DNA of 5,001 nt from TMED27 sp963922705 (GTDB taxonomy: Bacteria; Pseudomonadota; Alphaproteobacteria; Micavibrionales; Micavibrionaceae): NCBI GenBank assembly GCA_963922705.1, contig CAWUJS010000115.1, forward strand, positions 1-5,001, read 5' to 3'. The position numbers and the translations under genes were made by a program. A model generated the notes under the pieces. The model was not told where the DNA came from. It searched no databases and worked only from the letters and a program-made list of their open reading frames with translations. Shown piece after piece: positions 1 through 5,001 of the stretch (within the stretch, counting starts at the first letter, position 1; every line of letters begins with the position of its first letter).

Positions 1-14
1 TAAATGAGATATGC

Positions 15-61
15 TCTAGATTGCTTCGTCGGCTCTGCCTCCTCGCAATGACGAACTGGGT
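15..61. repeat. Left outer repeat module A (direct copy of 4951-5001)
   Basis: This is an intergenic repeat containing CCTCGCAATGACGAACTGGG. Positions 40-61 are identical, in the same orientation, to 4980-5001. The preceding stretch (TCTAGATTGCTTCGTCGG) matches TCCAGATTGCCGCGTCAGG on the right with a few changes and a short length difference. The reverse complement reads TCATTGCGAGGAGG...GAAGCAATCTAGA, a pattern recalled as common in alphaproteobacterial intergenic DNA. There is no coding potential. It is probably one member of a dispersed REP-like family, but the copy number in the genome cannot be seen from one window. Confidence 0.75.
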
Positions 62-95
62 TTGCTTTAAGGTTTCTTGCGATTACGCCGCTTTC

Positions 96-139
96 GCGGG
101 GATCTCATTGTTGATTGTGCCCAACAATGAGATCCCCGC
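96..139. repeat. Perfect 18-bp inverted repeat (hairpin), loop 8 nt
   Basis: Positions 96-113 (GCGGGGATCTCATTGTTG) are exactly the reverse complement of 122-139, around the loop ATTGTGCC at 114-121. Neither side is followed by a T-run, so it does not look like an intrinsic terminator. It lies inside the repeat mosaic rather than beside a gene end. The arms carry GGGGATCTC, the same word found beside the hairpin at 4861-4880, so it is most simply a palindromic intergenic repeat unit. A protein-binding or cruciform role is possible but unsupported. Confidence 0.85.
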
Positions 140-170
140 CGTAAATACGAACAAACCTGCGGTTTGCTTC
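131..170. repeat. Repeat module B, left copy (direct copy of 4900-4939)
   Basis: The 40-nt segment beginning GATCCCCGC and containing CGAACAAA and CGGTTT aligns without gaps to 4900-4939 in the same orientation, with about 31 of 40 positions identical. It overlaps the 3' arm of the preceding hairpin. A small inner hairpin (CAAACC-TGC-GGTTTG, 152-166) is perfect here but degraded in the right copy. The divergence suggests an old dispersed repeat rather than a recent duplication. Confidence 0.6.
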
Positions 171-231
171 GTGCGGGGATGACGGTATTGTATTAAAAAT
201 CTAGCTGTTAAATCCAAATGCAATCGCCATG

Positions 232-322
232 GGCTTTTGCCGGGATGACGGGTGGGGTGGAATGGGATGGCTAGTGGAGAATAGGATGACGATGATTTTT
301 ACAAATCACGATTTCAAATGCA
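232..322 (+). repeat. Left arm (module C) of long imperfect inverted repeat
   Basis: This segment is the inverted counterpart of 4783-4875. Two blocks are exact: 255-277 is the reverse complement of 4831-4853 (23 bp), and 296-319 is the reverse complement of 4786-4809 (24 bp). The sequence between and around them matches with scattered substitutions and small indels. The arm ends about 14 bp from the 3' end of the tRNA gene. It contains two of the three GGATGACG words seen at 177-184, 243-250 and 284-291. No ORF or transposase is present, so it is either a non-autonomous repeat family in opposite orientation or the ends of a composite unit. Confidence 0.85.
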
Positions 323-335
323 AAAGACCCTGAAA

Positions 336-421
336 TGGTGGTGGGGGTAGGATTCGAACCTACGTAGACTAACGTCGTCGGAGTTACAATCCGATGCCTT
401 TAACCACTCGACCACCCCACC
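336..421 (-). tRNA. tRNA-Tyr (anticodon GUA), class II
   Basis: On the minus strand the gene runs from 421 to 339, with a genome-encoded CCA at 338-336. The acceptor stem is GGTGGGG (421-415) paired with CCCCACC (346-340), with discriminator A at 339. The T arm is perfect: GTAGG-TTCGAAT-CCTAC. The anticodon arm is TCGGA-TTGTAAC-TCCGA, giving anticodon GTA at positions 34-36, which decodes UAU and UAC as tyrosine. The long variable arm, with a GAC/GTC stem, is the class II arm expected of bacterial tRNA-Tyr. The gene diverges from rlmB and has its own promoter just upstream. No convincing terminator lies beyond the CCA before the inverted-repeat arm. Confidence 0.97.
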
Positions 422-447
422 ATCCGAGACTGTCGAAATAATAGCCG

Positions 448-476
448 ATAAAAAGCCTTTTGAACTTTATTGTCAA
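448..476 (-). promoter_or_regulatory. Sigma-70-like promoter for tRNA-Tyr
   Basis: Reading the minus strand, a perfect -35 box TTGACA (476-471) is followed after exactly 17 bp by TTTTAT (453-448, four of six matches to TATAAT). A start point near 441 would give a leader of about 20 nt before the mature tRNA 5' end at 421. A better -10 match, TATTAT (443-438), sits too far from the -35 box. The promoter fills most of the 73-bp gap shared with rlmB, so rlmB transcription must start in or very near the same DNA. Confidence 0.6.
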
Positions 477-494
477 GTATGCGATTGATGGGAG

Positions 495-1331
495 ATGAAA
501 AAAAATAACAGAAATCACAAAAAGTTTAAGAAAAAGCCAGCGCAGCCATCTGCACAAAAAGCAAATACTATACCGCAACGGTCAAGAGCCAGCCTATATG
601 GTTTCCATGCTGTCGAGCAAGCTTGGCTGAATGCACAGCGCCATATAGATGCGCTTTATGTGACGGATGCCGGTTTAAAAAGCTTTGAGGCAACTTTAAA
701 TCAAGCGCATCAAGCCCAACTGAAACGACCTGAACCGCAAATCCTTGATAAAAACGCATTAGAAAAAACTTTACCTCAAGGGGCTGTGCATCAAGGATTG
801 GCACTTGTGTGCCCATTGATTGAAGATGTTTCTGTACAAGATTTTATCATAGCTGCAGAGCATAAGCCTTCGATGCTTGTTATGCTTGATCAAGTAACGG
901 ACCCGCATAATGTGGGCGCTATTTTGCGCAGTGCCTGTGTGTTCGGCCTTAACGGGGTGATATTGCAACGCAAGCACGCGCCTTTACTGGATGGTGTTCT
1001 GGCTAAAACCGCATGCGGCGCTGTTGAGCATGTGCCTGTTGCGTATGAGACGAATTTGAATCGCTGTATTGAAACGCTTCAGGACGCCGGTTTCTTCATC
1101 TTTGGTCTTGATGAGCGTGGTGGAGATTTAGCCGATCTAAAAACTTTACCGGATAAGACAGTTTTGGTGATGGGTTCCGAAGGGCCTGGCCTTAGACGCC
1201 TGATTAAAGAGAATTGTGATTCGCTGTTGCGTTTACCTACAGAAGGGAAAATTTCCAGTTTAAACGTTTCTAATGCTGCTGCTGTTACCTTTTATGCATT
1301 GAAATCATTGCAAAAAATAAAATCCTTATAA
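495..1331 (+). CDS. rlmB: 23S rRNA (guanosine-2'-O)-methyltransferase RlmB, SPOUT/TrmH family
   Basis: This gene encodes a 278-residue SPOUT-family RNA methyltransferase. The family member RlmB uses S-adenosylmethionine to methylate the 2'-OH of a 23S rRNA guanosine (G2251 in E. coli numbering) in the peptidyl-transferase region. Residues 1-32 are a Lys/Arg-rich tail, probably for RNA binding. The substrate-binding domain begins at LYGFHAV (34-40) and includes VHQGLA (98-103). The knotted catalytic domain carries motif 1 DPHNVGAILRSA (136-147, with N139 and R145), motif 2 VLVMGSEGPGLR (223-234, with E229) and motif 3 SSLNVSNAAA (254-263, with N257 and S259). The protein is longer than E. coli RlmB (about 243 aa), mainly because of the N-terminal tail. 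The start at 495 is effectively forced, because an in-frame TGA lies at 486-488. The only Shine-Dalgarno-like string, GGGAG, abuts the ATG, so initiation may be weak. A paralogous TrmH-type target cannot be excluded. Confidence 0.93.
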   Translation: MKKNNRNHKKFKKKPAQPSAQKANTIPQRSRASLYGFHAVEQAWLNAQRHIDALYVTDAGLKSFEATLNQAHQAQLKRPEPQILDKNALEKTLPQGAVHQGLALVCPLIEDVSVQDFIIAAEHKPSMLVMLDQVTDPHNVGAILRSACVFGLNGVILQRKHAPLLDGVLAKTACGAVEHVPVAYETNLNRCIETLQDAGFFIFGLDERGGDLADLKTLPDKTVLVMGSEGPGLRRLIKENCDSLLRLPTEGKISSLNVSNAAAVTFYALKSLQKIKSL

Positions 1332-1347
1332 AATTTTAATAAAATTA

Positions 1348-1377
1348 TTGACACTGTGTCAGTATTGTTTATATTAT
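1348..1377 (+). promoter_or_regulatory. Strong sigma-70-like promoter with palindrome over the -35 box
   Basis: A perfect TTGACA (1348-1353) is followed by overlapping -10 candidates: TATATT at 1370-1375 (16-bp spacer) and TATTAT at 1372-1377 (18-bp spacer), each matching five of six consensus positions. It lies just 17 bp after the rlmB stop and points to polA, so transcription probably starts near 1383. The -35 box is embedded in TGACACTGTGTCA (1349-1361), a perfect 13-bp dyad with a central T. A dyad there is a natural place for a repressor to block RNA polymerase, and TetR-type operators often look like this. No regulator gene is present in the window, so the operator role is inference. 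Confidence 0.6.
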
Positions 1378-1382
1378 ATAAG

Positions 1383-1690
1383 TATAGTCAAAAAGCACGA
1401 AAGCTTAAAAAAGCTACTAAATAATTTTGGCAAACAGCATAAGTAATAGAGGGCGCATTAATATGGCATACTTTCGCAAATGTGTTGAGCGAATGATAAA
1501 ACCACTACTTGGTTACTCCTATTTTTTCTCCAAAAGTGTGTTTGTGGTTTTTGTGCCTTTTAATGCCCTCAGAGAAACCCGCTGCTACTCAACGCTCGAA
1601 CTCCCTATACTCCCTTATAGAGCCTAAAAAGAGCTGGTTTCACCCTGCACATGCCCTCTTTCGTAATTATAGTCGAAGGAGGGCATTTTG
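1383..1690 (+). ncRNA. Probable polA leader RNA or small RNA (family not recognised)
   Basis: About 300 nt lies between a strong promoter and a strong hairpin, with no convincing gene inside. Local structures include AGCTT-AAAA-AAGCT (1402-1415), a GAAACC/GGTTTC pairing (1574-1579 with 1636-1641) and a tandem CTCCCTATA/CTCCCTTATA (1601-1619). Four segments can pair alternatively: GAGGGCGCATTA (1449-1460), TAATGCCCTC (1561-1570), ATGCCCTC (1651-1658) and GAGGGCAT (1679-1686). I do not recognise 6S, tmRNA, SRP or RNase P RNA or a known riboswitch core. An ATG at 1463 with AGAGGG upstream opens a 54-codon frame to 1627, but nothing else supports it as a gene. The RNA could be a long 5' leader of polA, an independent small RNA ending at the hairpin, or both by attenuation. 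Confidence 0.4.
1651..1689 (+). terminator. 13-bp hairpin with T4 tail: terminator, attenuator or RBS-sequestering stem
   Basis: ATGCCCTCTTTCG (1651-1663) pairs with CGAAGGAGGGCAT (1674-1686) through 12 Watson-Crick pairs and one wobble, around a 10-nt loop, TAATTATAGT. TTTT occupies 1686-1689 and is followed by GTATGG, so the U-tract is short for an efficient intrinsic terminator. The 3' arm contains AAGGAGGG (1676-1683), the best Shine-Dalgarno in the window, placed 8-9 nt before an ATG at 1692. The folded hairpin would therefore hide that ribosome binding site as well as possibly ending transcription. Upstream segments complementary to either arm could open it. Confidence 0.55.
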
Positions 1691-1691
1691 T

Positions 1692-1760
1692 ATGGACTCT
1701 CTTTATTTGATACTTCATCCTGTTCTCTATGATTCAAACAGTAAAAGCCGCAATGCCTGA
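1692..1760 (+). CDS. Candidate 22-residue leader peptide overlapping the polA start
   Basis: This short frame encodes 22 residues, beginning MDSLYLILHPVLYDS and ending SKSRNA. It has by far the strongest ribosome binding site in the window, AAGGAGGG at 1676-1683, 8 nt before the ATG. Its TGA (1758-1760) lies within the first codons of polA: the ATG at 1753 and the TGA sit together in ATGCCTGA, an arrangement typical of translational coupling. Neither polA start candidate has a recognisable Shine-Dalgarno of its own. I infer that ribosomes translating this frame reinitiate at 1753. The peptide is not recognised as a family, and its sequence may matter less than its translation. A chance Shine-Dalgarno created by the GC-rich hairpin arm is the main alternative. 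Confidence 0.45.
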   Translation: MDSLYLILHPVLYDSNSKSRNA

Positions 1761-4617
1761 AATTTCGCCTGAGACCTCTACCGATACGAATGAAGATGAA
1801 CTATTTCTGGTAGATGGCTCCGGTTTTATTTTCCGGGCCTATTTTGCCATGGCCTATTCGGGACGTGGAGAGATGACAAACCCGGATGGTGTTCCAGTTT
1901 CTGCAGTTTTCGGTTTTACGCAGATGCTCATGAAGCTGCTCAATGATTATGACGCGCCCTATTTAGCCGTGATATTTGACCCGCCGGGCGGCTCATTCCG
2001 CAATGATATTTATGACGATTATAAAGCCAACCGTGATGCACCGCCTGAGGATTTGATCCCGCAATTCCCGTTGGTCAGGGATGCAACACGTGCCTTTGAC
2101 ATTCCTGCCATCGAGGCGCAAGGCTATGAAGCTGATGACTTGATAGCAGCCTACGCAAAACGCGCCAAAGAGCTGGGCAAGAAAGTTGTCATTGTATCTT
2201 CGGATAAAGACCTCATGCAATTGGTGGATGAAGATGTACGCATGCTTGATCCAATGAAGAATAAATGGATCGGGGTTGATGAGGTTATTGAAAAATTTGG
2301 TGTCTCTCCTGAAAAAGTGACCGATGTACAAGCACTTGCAGGTGATAGTACGGATAATATTCCCGGCGTTCCGGGGATCGGGATTAAAACAGCGGCACAA
2401 TTAATCAATGAATATGGTGATCTGTCGACTTTATTGGAGCGCGCAGAAGAGATTAAACAGCCCAAGCGCCGCGAGAAACTGATCAACCACGCGGAAGATG
2501 CTCGTATCTCTGAAAAGCTTGTAACACTTGATTGCAACGCGCCTATTCCTGTACCCGTTGAGGATCTAAAAACCCATGACCCGGATAAGCCGGAATTGAT
2601 GGATTTCCTGCAACAACATGCGTTTAACTCGATTATTAAACGGTTGGGGGGTGAGACCGTTGCTACATCATCGCGCCATTCTGAACATAGCGCAGAAACT
2701 CATATCAATCAGGGAGATCCTTCGGCTTTGCCTCAGGATGACATTCCTATCGAGCACAATGCCTACACCCTGATCAATGATGAAAACACACTACAAGAAT
2801 GGATCGATGCCGCACATAAAAGCGGAATGCTTTGCATTGATACCGAAACCACGGCTTTAACGCCCGCAAAAGCAAAACTTGTCGGCATTGCATTGAGCAG
2901 CGAGATTGGAAAAGCCGCCTACATCCCGCTTGGACATGTCGCTGAACAGGCTGATCTTTTGGGTGAGGCGCAAGGCTCTGATATTCAGCAGCTTCCAATG
3001 GATCACGTCTTGAAAATGCTAAAGCCATTATTAGAAGACCCAAGCGTGATGAAAATCGCGCATAACATGAAATATGACTGGCAGATTTTGTCAAAGCACG
3101 GGATCGAAATGACCCCGTGTGATGATACGATGCTGCTGTCTTATGTTCTGGATGGATCATCGCATAAACACGGTATGGACGCACTCTCGCAGCATTATCT
3201 GGATCACGCTCCCATCCCCTATAAAGACGTTGCAGGCACGGGCAAATCGCAAGTGACCTTTGATAAAGTCGATATCGAAAAAGCGCTGAACTATGCAGCA
3301 GAAGATGCGGATATTACATTAAGGCTTTATCATATCCTCAAACCTCGCCTTGTTGCCGAGCGCATGGTCAGCGTCTATGAGAATATCGAGCGCCCGCTTA
3401 TTTCTGTCATTGCGCAGATGGAGTTAGACGGCATTAAAGTTGACCCCGCTTTTTTGAAACAAATGAGTACAGATTTTGGCAAACGCATTGCCGATTTAGA
3501 ATCGGAAATCCATGCCCTGGCGGGAACACCTTTTAACATCGGCAGCCCCAAACAAATCGGTGAAATCCTGTTTGATCAAATGGGCTTGCAAAGCGGCCTT
3601 AAAGGCATAAAAAAAACCAAGACAGGACAATATTCCACAGATGTCAAAACGCTGGAAGAGCTCGCGCTTCAAGGCCATGAGATTGTTCAAAAAATTCTCG
3701 ATTGGCGCGGTCTTTCCAAGCTCAAATCAACCTATACAGATGCGTTGCAAGATGAAATTAACCCGGCAACAGGGCGCGTGCATACATCCTATGCCATGAC
3801 CGGCACATCGACAGGGCGGCTCTCATCTTCTGATCCAAACTTGCAAAATATTCCAATCCGCACAGAAGATGGCCGCAAAATCCGCGAGGCTTTTATAGCG
3901 GAAGATGGGTATAAATTATTGTCGGTTGACTACTCTCAGGTCGAATTACGCCTTGCCGCTGAAATGGCTGAGGTTGAGGCTCTAAAGAAAGCCTTTCAGG
4001 ATGGCGTTGATATTCATACCCTTACCGCCAGCCAGGTTTTTGACATTCCGCTTGATGCAGTGGATAGCGAGACGCGCCGCCGTGCAAAGGCTGTGAATTT
4101 CGGCATCATATACGGCATTTCCGGCTTTGGCCTTGCCAAACAATTAGGCTGCCCGCAACATGAAGCCTCTGATTTCATCAAACGCTATCTTGCCCGTTTC
4201 CCCGAGATCAAAGATTACATGGAAGCGCGAAAAGATGAGGCGCGCACGCAAGGCTTTGTCAAAACGCTTTACGGGCGTAAATGTTTTACCCCCAATATTA
4301 ATGCCAAAATCCCGGCACAACGCGGCGGCTCTGAACGCGCAGCGATTAACGCGCCATTACAAGGCACAGCCGCTGATATCATGAAAATCACCATGAGCAA
4401 GATACCCGATGCCCTCACAAAAGCGGGCTTGCACGCAAAAATGCTGTTACAAGTTCATGATGAATTGATCTTCGAAGTCCCTGATAATGAGCTTGAGAAA
4501 ACCGCAGAGCTTGTACGCAAGATCATGGAAAATGCCTTTAAAATCATGGGGGTTGAAATCTCTGTGCCTCTTGTTGCCGAAGGCGGCTCCGGCCAAAATT
4601 GGGGCGCTGCGCATTAG
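1729..4617 (+). CDS. polA: DNA polymerase I (5' nuclease, 3'-5' exonuclease and polymerase)
   Basis: This is a complete family A DNA polymerase of 962 aa (E. coli Pol I has 928), acting in Okazaki-fragment maturation and excision-repair synthesis. The 5' nuclease domain (about 25-300) has metal ligands at D29, D84, E134/D136/D137, D159/D161 and D206/D209, plus the helix-hairpin-helix GVPGIGIKTAAQL. A variable linker spans about 308-345. The 3'-5' exonuclease is intact: D371/E373 (DTE), D450 (NMKYD) and Y522/D526 (YAAED), so proofreading should be active. The polymerase domain carries QNIP (706-709), motif A DYSQVE (D734), motif B RRRAKAVNFGIIYG (783-796, with K787, F791 and Y795) and motif C VHDE (909-912), ending GSGQNWGAAH. 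An in-frame stop at 1708-1710 limits the start to ATG 1729 or ATG 1753. The longest frame is given and numbering follows it. ATG 1753 (954 aa) is a serious rival because the leader-peptide stop overlaps it and neither start has a Shine-Dalgarno. Confidence 0.98.
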   Translation: MIQTVKAAMPEISPETSTDTNEDELFLVDGSGFIFRAYFAMAYSGRGEMTNPDGVPVSAVFGFTQMLMKLLNDYDAPYLAVIFDPPGGSFRNDIYDDYKANRDAPPEDLIPQFPLVRDATRAFDIPAIEAQGYEADDLIAAYAKRAKELGKKVVIVSSDKDLMQLVDEDVRMLDPMKNKWIGVDEVIEKFGVSPEKVTDVQALAGDSTDNIPGVPGIGIKTAAQLINEYGDLSTLLERAEEIKQPKRREKLINHAEDARISEKLVTLDCNAPIPVPVEDLKTHDPDKPELMDFLQQHAFNSIIKRLGGETVATSSRHSEHSAETHINQGDPSALPQDDIPIEHNAYTLINDENTLQEWIDAAHKSGMLCIDTETTALTPAKAKLVGIALSSEIGKAAYIPLGHVAEQADLLGEAQGSDIQQLPMDHVLKMLKPLLEDPSVMKIAHNMKYDWQILSKHGIEMTPCDDTMLLSYVLDGSSHKHGMDALSQHYLDHAPIPYKDVAGTGKSQVTFDKVDIEKALNYAAEDADITLRLYHILKPRLVAERMVSVYENIERPLISVIAQMELDGIKVDPAFLKQMSTDFGKRIADLESEIHALAGTPFNIGSPKQIGEILFDQMGLQSGLKGIKKTKTGQYSTDVKTLEELALQGHEIVQKILDWRGLSKLKSTYTDALQDEINPATGRVHTSYAMTGTSTGRLSSSDPNLQNIPIRTEDGRKIREAFIAEDGYKLLSVDYSQVELRLAAEMAEVEALKKAFQDGVDIHTLTASQVFDIPLDAVDSETRRRAKAVNFGIIYGISGFGLAKQLGCPQHEASDFIKRYLARFPEIKDYMEARKDEARTQGFVKTLYGRKCFTPNINAKIPAQRGGSERAAINAPLQGTAADIMKITMSKIPDALTKAGLHAKMLLQVHDELIFEVPDNELEKTAELVRKIMENAFKIMGVEISVPLVAEGGSGQNWGAAH

Positions 4618-4640
4618 AATAAGCCTTGTCATTGAGATAA

Positions 4641-4662
4641 AGCCTTAAAGGCTAATATTTTT
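4641..4662 (+). terminator. Weak intrinsic terminator after polA
   Basis: AGCC (4641-4644) and GGCT (4650-4653) form a short stem; counting the inner TT/AA pairs, the palindrome is AGCCTT-A-AAGGCT. It is followed by AATATTTTTAA, starting 23 nt after the polA stop. The stem is short and the T-run is interrupted, so termination may be partial or Rho-assisted. It is the only terminator-like structure between polA and the repeat mosaic. Confidence 0.4.
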
Positions 4663-4782
4663 AATCCCTGAGCCTCGTCTGTTTTACAAGTCTAAATTCT
4701 GTGTAAGTCATTGTTTTTTAATAGAAAAATTCATTTTCTTCAGTTTGTTTTCTGAATTGAGGGGGTGGGGGGTCATGGCAAT
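4663..4782. other. AT-rich intergenic spacer, nothing recognised
   Basis: This stretch between the polA terminator and the right repeat arm contains no ORF with a plausible start and no tRNA. The only structure seen is a loose inverted pair AATTCA/TGAATT (4728-4733 with 4753-4758) and a G-rich run, GAGGGGGTGGGGGG (4759-4772). Neither is enough to assign a function. Confidence 0.5.
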
Positions 4783-4875
4783 TGTATTTGAAATCGTGAT
4801 TTGTAAAAAACCATCGTCATTCTATTCCCCCCACTAGCCATCCCATTCCACCCACTTGTCATCCCGGCGAAAGCC
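4783..4875 (-). repeat. Right arm (module C) of long imperfect inverted repeat
   Basis: This is the inverted partner of 232-322, with exact blocks at 4786-4809 (24 bp) and 4831-4853 (23 bp). The two arms face each other across about 4.46 kb holding tRNA-Tyr, rlmB and polA. The right copy has a few extra bases in its C-run and retains the full GCCGGGAT hairpin at its outer end, whereas the left copy keeps only half of it. No transposase or target-site duplication is visible. Confidence 0.85.
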
Positions 4876-4880
4876 GGGAT
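4861..4880. repeat. Palindromic repeat unit with GAAA tetraloop
   Basis: ATCCCGGC (4861-4868) and GCCGGGAT (4873-4880) form a perfect 8-bp stem closed by GAAA. With the flanking GTC and CTC this is the 'GTCATCCCGGCGAAAGCCGG' type of intergenic repeat that I recall from many alphaproteobacterial genomes. No T-run follows on either strand, so a terminator role is unlikely. The corresponding place on the left (231-245) has lost the first arm. Confidence 0.75.
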
Positions 4881-4899
4881 CTCTTCGGTTTAAGTATGG

Positions 4900-4939
4900 G
4901 ATCCCCGCTATATTTGCGAACAAATCTCCGGTTTCCTTG
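4900..4939. repeat. Repeat module B, right copy (direct copy of 131-170)
   Basis: This segment starts GATCCCCGC and contains GCGAACAAA and CCGGTTTCC, aligning without gaps to 131-170 in the same orientation at about 31 of 40 positions. It keeps the same orientation on both sides although the neighbouring module C is inverted, so the two flanks are not simply mirror images. Confidence 0.6.
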
Positions 4940-4950
4940 CAATGACGCAA

Positions 4951-5001
4951 TCCAGATTGCCGCGTCAGGCCTTTGGCCTTCCTCGCAATGACGAACTGGG
5001 T
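4951..5001. repeat. Right outer repeat module A (direct copy of 15-61), cut by window end
   Basis: It carries the 22-bp exact match to 40-61 at its end (4980-5001), preceded by a diverged stretch. That stretch differs from the left copy by a small hairpin, AGGCC-TTT-GGCCT (4967-4979). The palindrome GCAATC-CA-GATTGC (4947-4960) overlaps its start. The match runs to the last base given, so the repeat probably continues beyond the window. Confidence 0.75.

Noticed and set aside
15..322. Possible CRISPR array or transposable element in the repeat-rich left flank
   Set aside because: The GGATGACG words and palindromes are irregularly spaced with no constant repeat-spacer unit, and there is no transposase or terminal target duplication. 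It fits dispersed palindromic repeats better.
296..335. Terminator for tRNA-Tyr on the minus strand
   Set aside because: AAATC-GT-GATTT and GATTT-GTAA-AAATC are only 5-bp AT-rich stems and belong to the inverted-repeat arm, so a dedicated terminator is not supported.
384..578. Minus-strand 64-codon ORF
   Set aside because: It overlaps the start of rlmB and the tRNA-Tyr gene, is a low-complexity hydrophobic translation, and reads as a shadow of these features.
1463..1627. 54-codon ORF with AGAGGG nine bases before its ATG
   Set aside because: It is not recognisable as any family, sits inside the probable structured leader, and its Shine-Dalgarno coincides with the GAGGGC segment that is better explained by RNA pairing. 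It is possible but not supported enough to list.
1509..1760. 83-codon open frame starting at TTG and running through the hairpin into the polA start
   Set aside because: The TTG start has no ribosome binding site and the frame crosses the hairpin. Only the last 22 codons, from ATG 1692, have initiation signals.
1692..1760. Frameshifted true N-terminus of polA
   Set aside because: The strong Shine-Dalgarno and ATG are in a different frame from polA, but the short frame has no resemblance to a Pol I N-terminus. The polA frame itself begins cleanly at LFLVDGSGF.
1993..3690. Several minus-strand ORFs of 64-136 codons opposite polA
   Set aside because: They lie wholly inside the well-conserved polA frame and show no recognisable domains, so they are antisense shadows.

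Overview
The window looks like a chromosomal housekeeping locus from an alphaproteobacterium of moderate GC content. The evidence is the sequence style of its RlmB and DNA polymerase I, and intergenic repeat modules of the 'CCTCGCAATGACG' / 'GTCATCCCGGCGAAAGCCGGGAT' kind, which are familiar from Rickettsiales and other alphaproteobacterial genomes. The lineage is an inference and cannot be narrowed from this sequence alone.

Layout: positions 1-335 hold no gene but a mosaic of repeat modules, including a perfect 18-bp hairpin and the left arm of a long inverted repeat. A tRNA-Tyr(GUA) gene follows on the minus strand (336-421) with a good promoter. Diverging from it is rlmB (495-1331), a 23S rRNA 2'-O-methyltransferase. 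A 397-bp gap then carries a strong sigma-70-like promoter with a 13-bp palindrome over its -35 box, followed by about 300 nt of probable leader or small RNA. That RNA ends in a strong hairpin whose 3' arm contains a near-perfect Shine-Dalgarno. The Shine-Dalgarno serves a 22-codon upstream ORF whose stop overlaps a possible polA start codon. polA (1729-4617) encodes a full three-domain DNA polymerase I with all catalytic motifs. After a weak terminator, 4663-4782 is featureless, and 4783-5001 carries the right inverted-repeat arm and further copies of the left-hand repeat modules.

How it fits together: the three genes are ordinary information-processing genes (tyrosine decoding, ribosome maturation, DNA repair and Okazaki-fragment processing) and I see no new protein system. 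The unusual content is non-coding. First, there is a long polA leader with mutually exclusive pairings and a sequestered ribosome binding site, which looks like a candidate expression switch. Second, the whole tRNA-rlmB-polA block is bracketed by an approximately 90-bp imperfect inverted repeat, while the outer repeat modules on both sides are in direct orientation.
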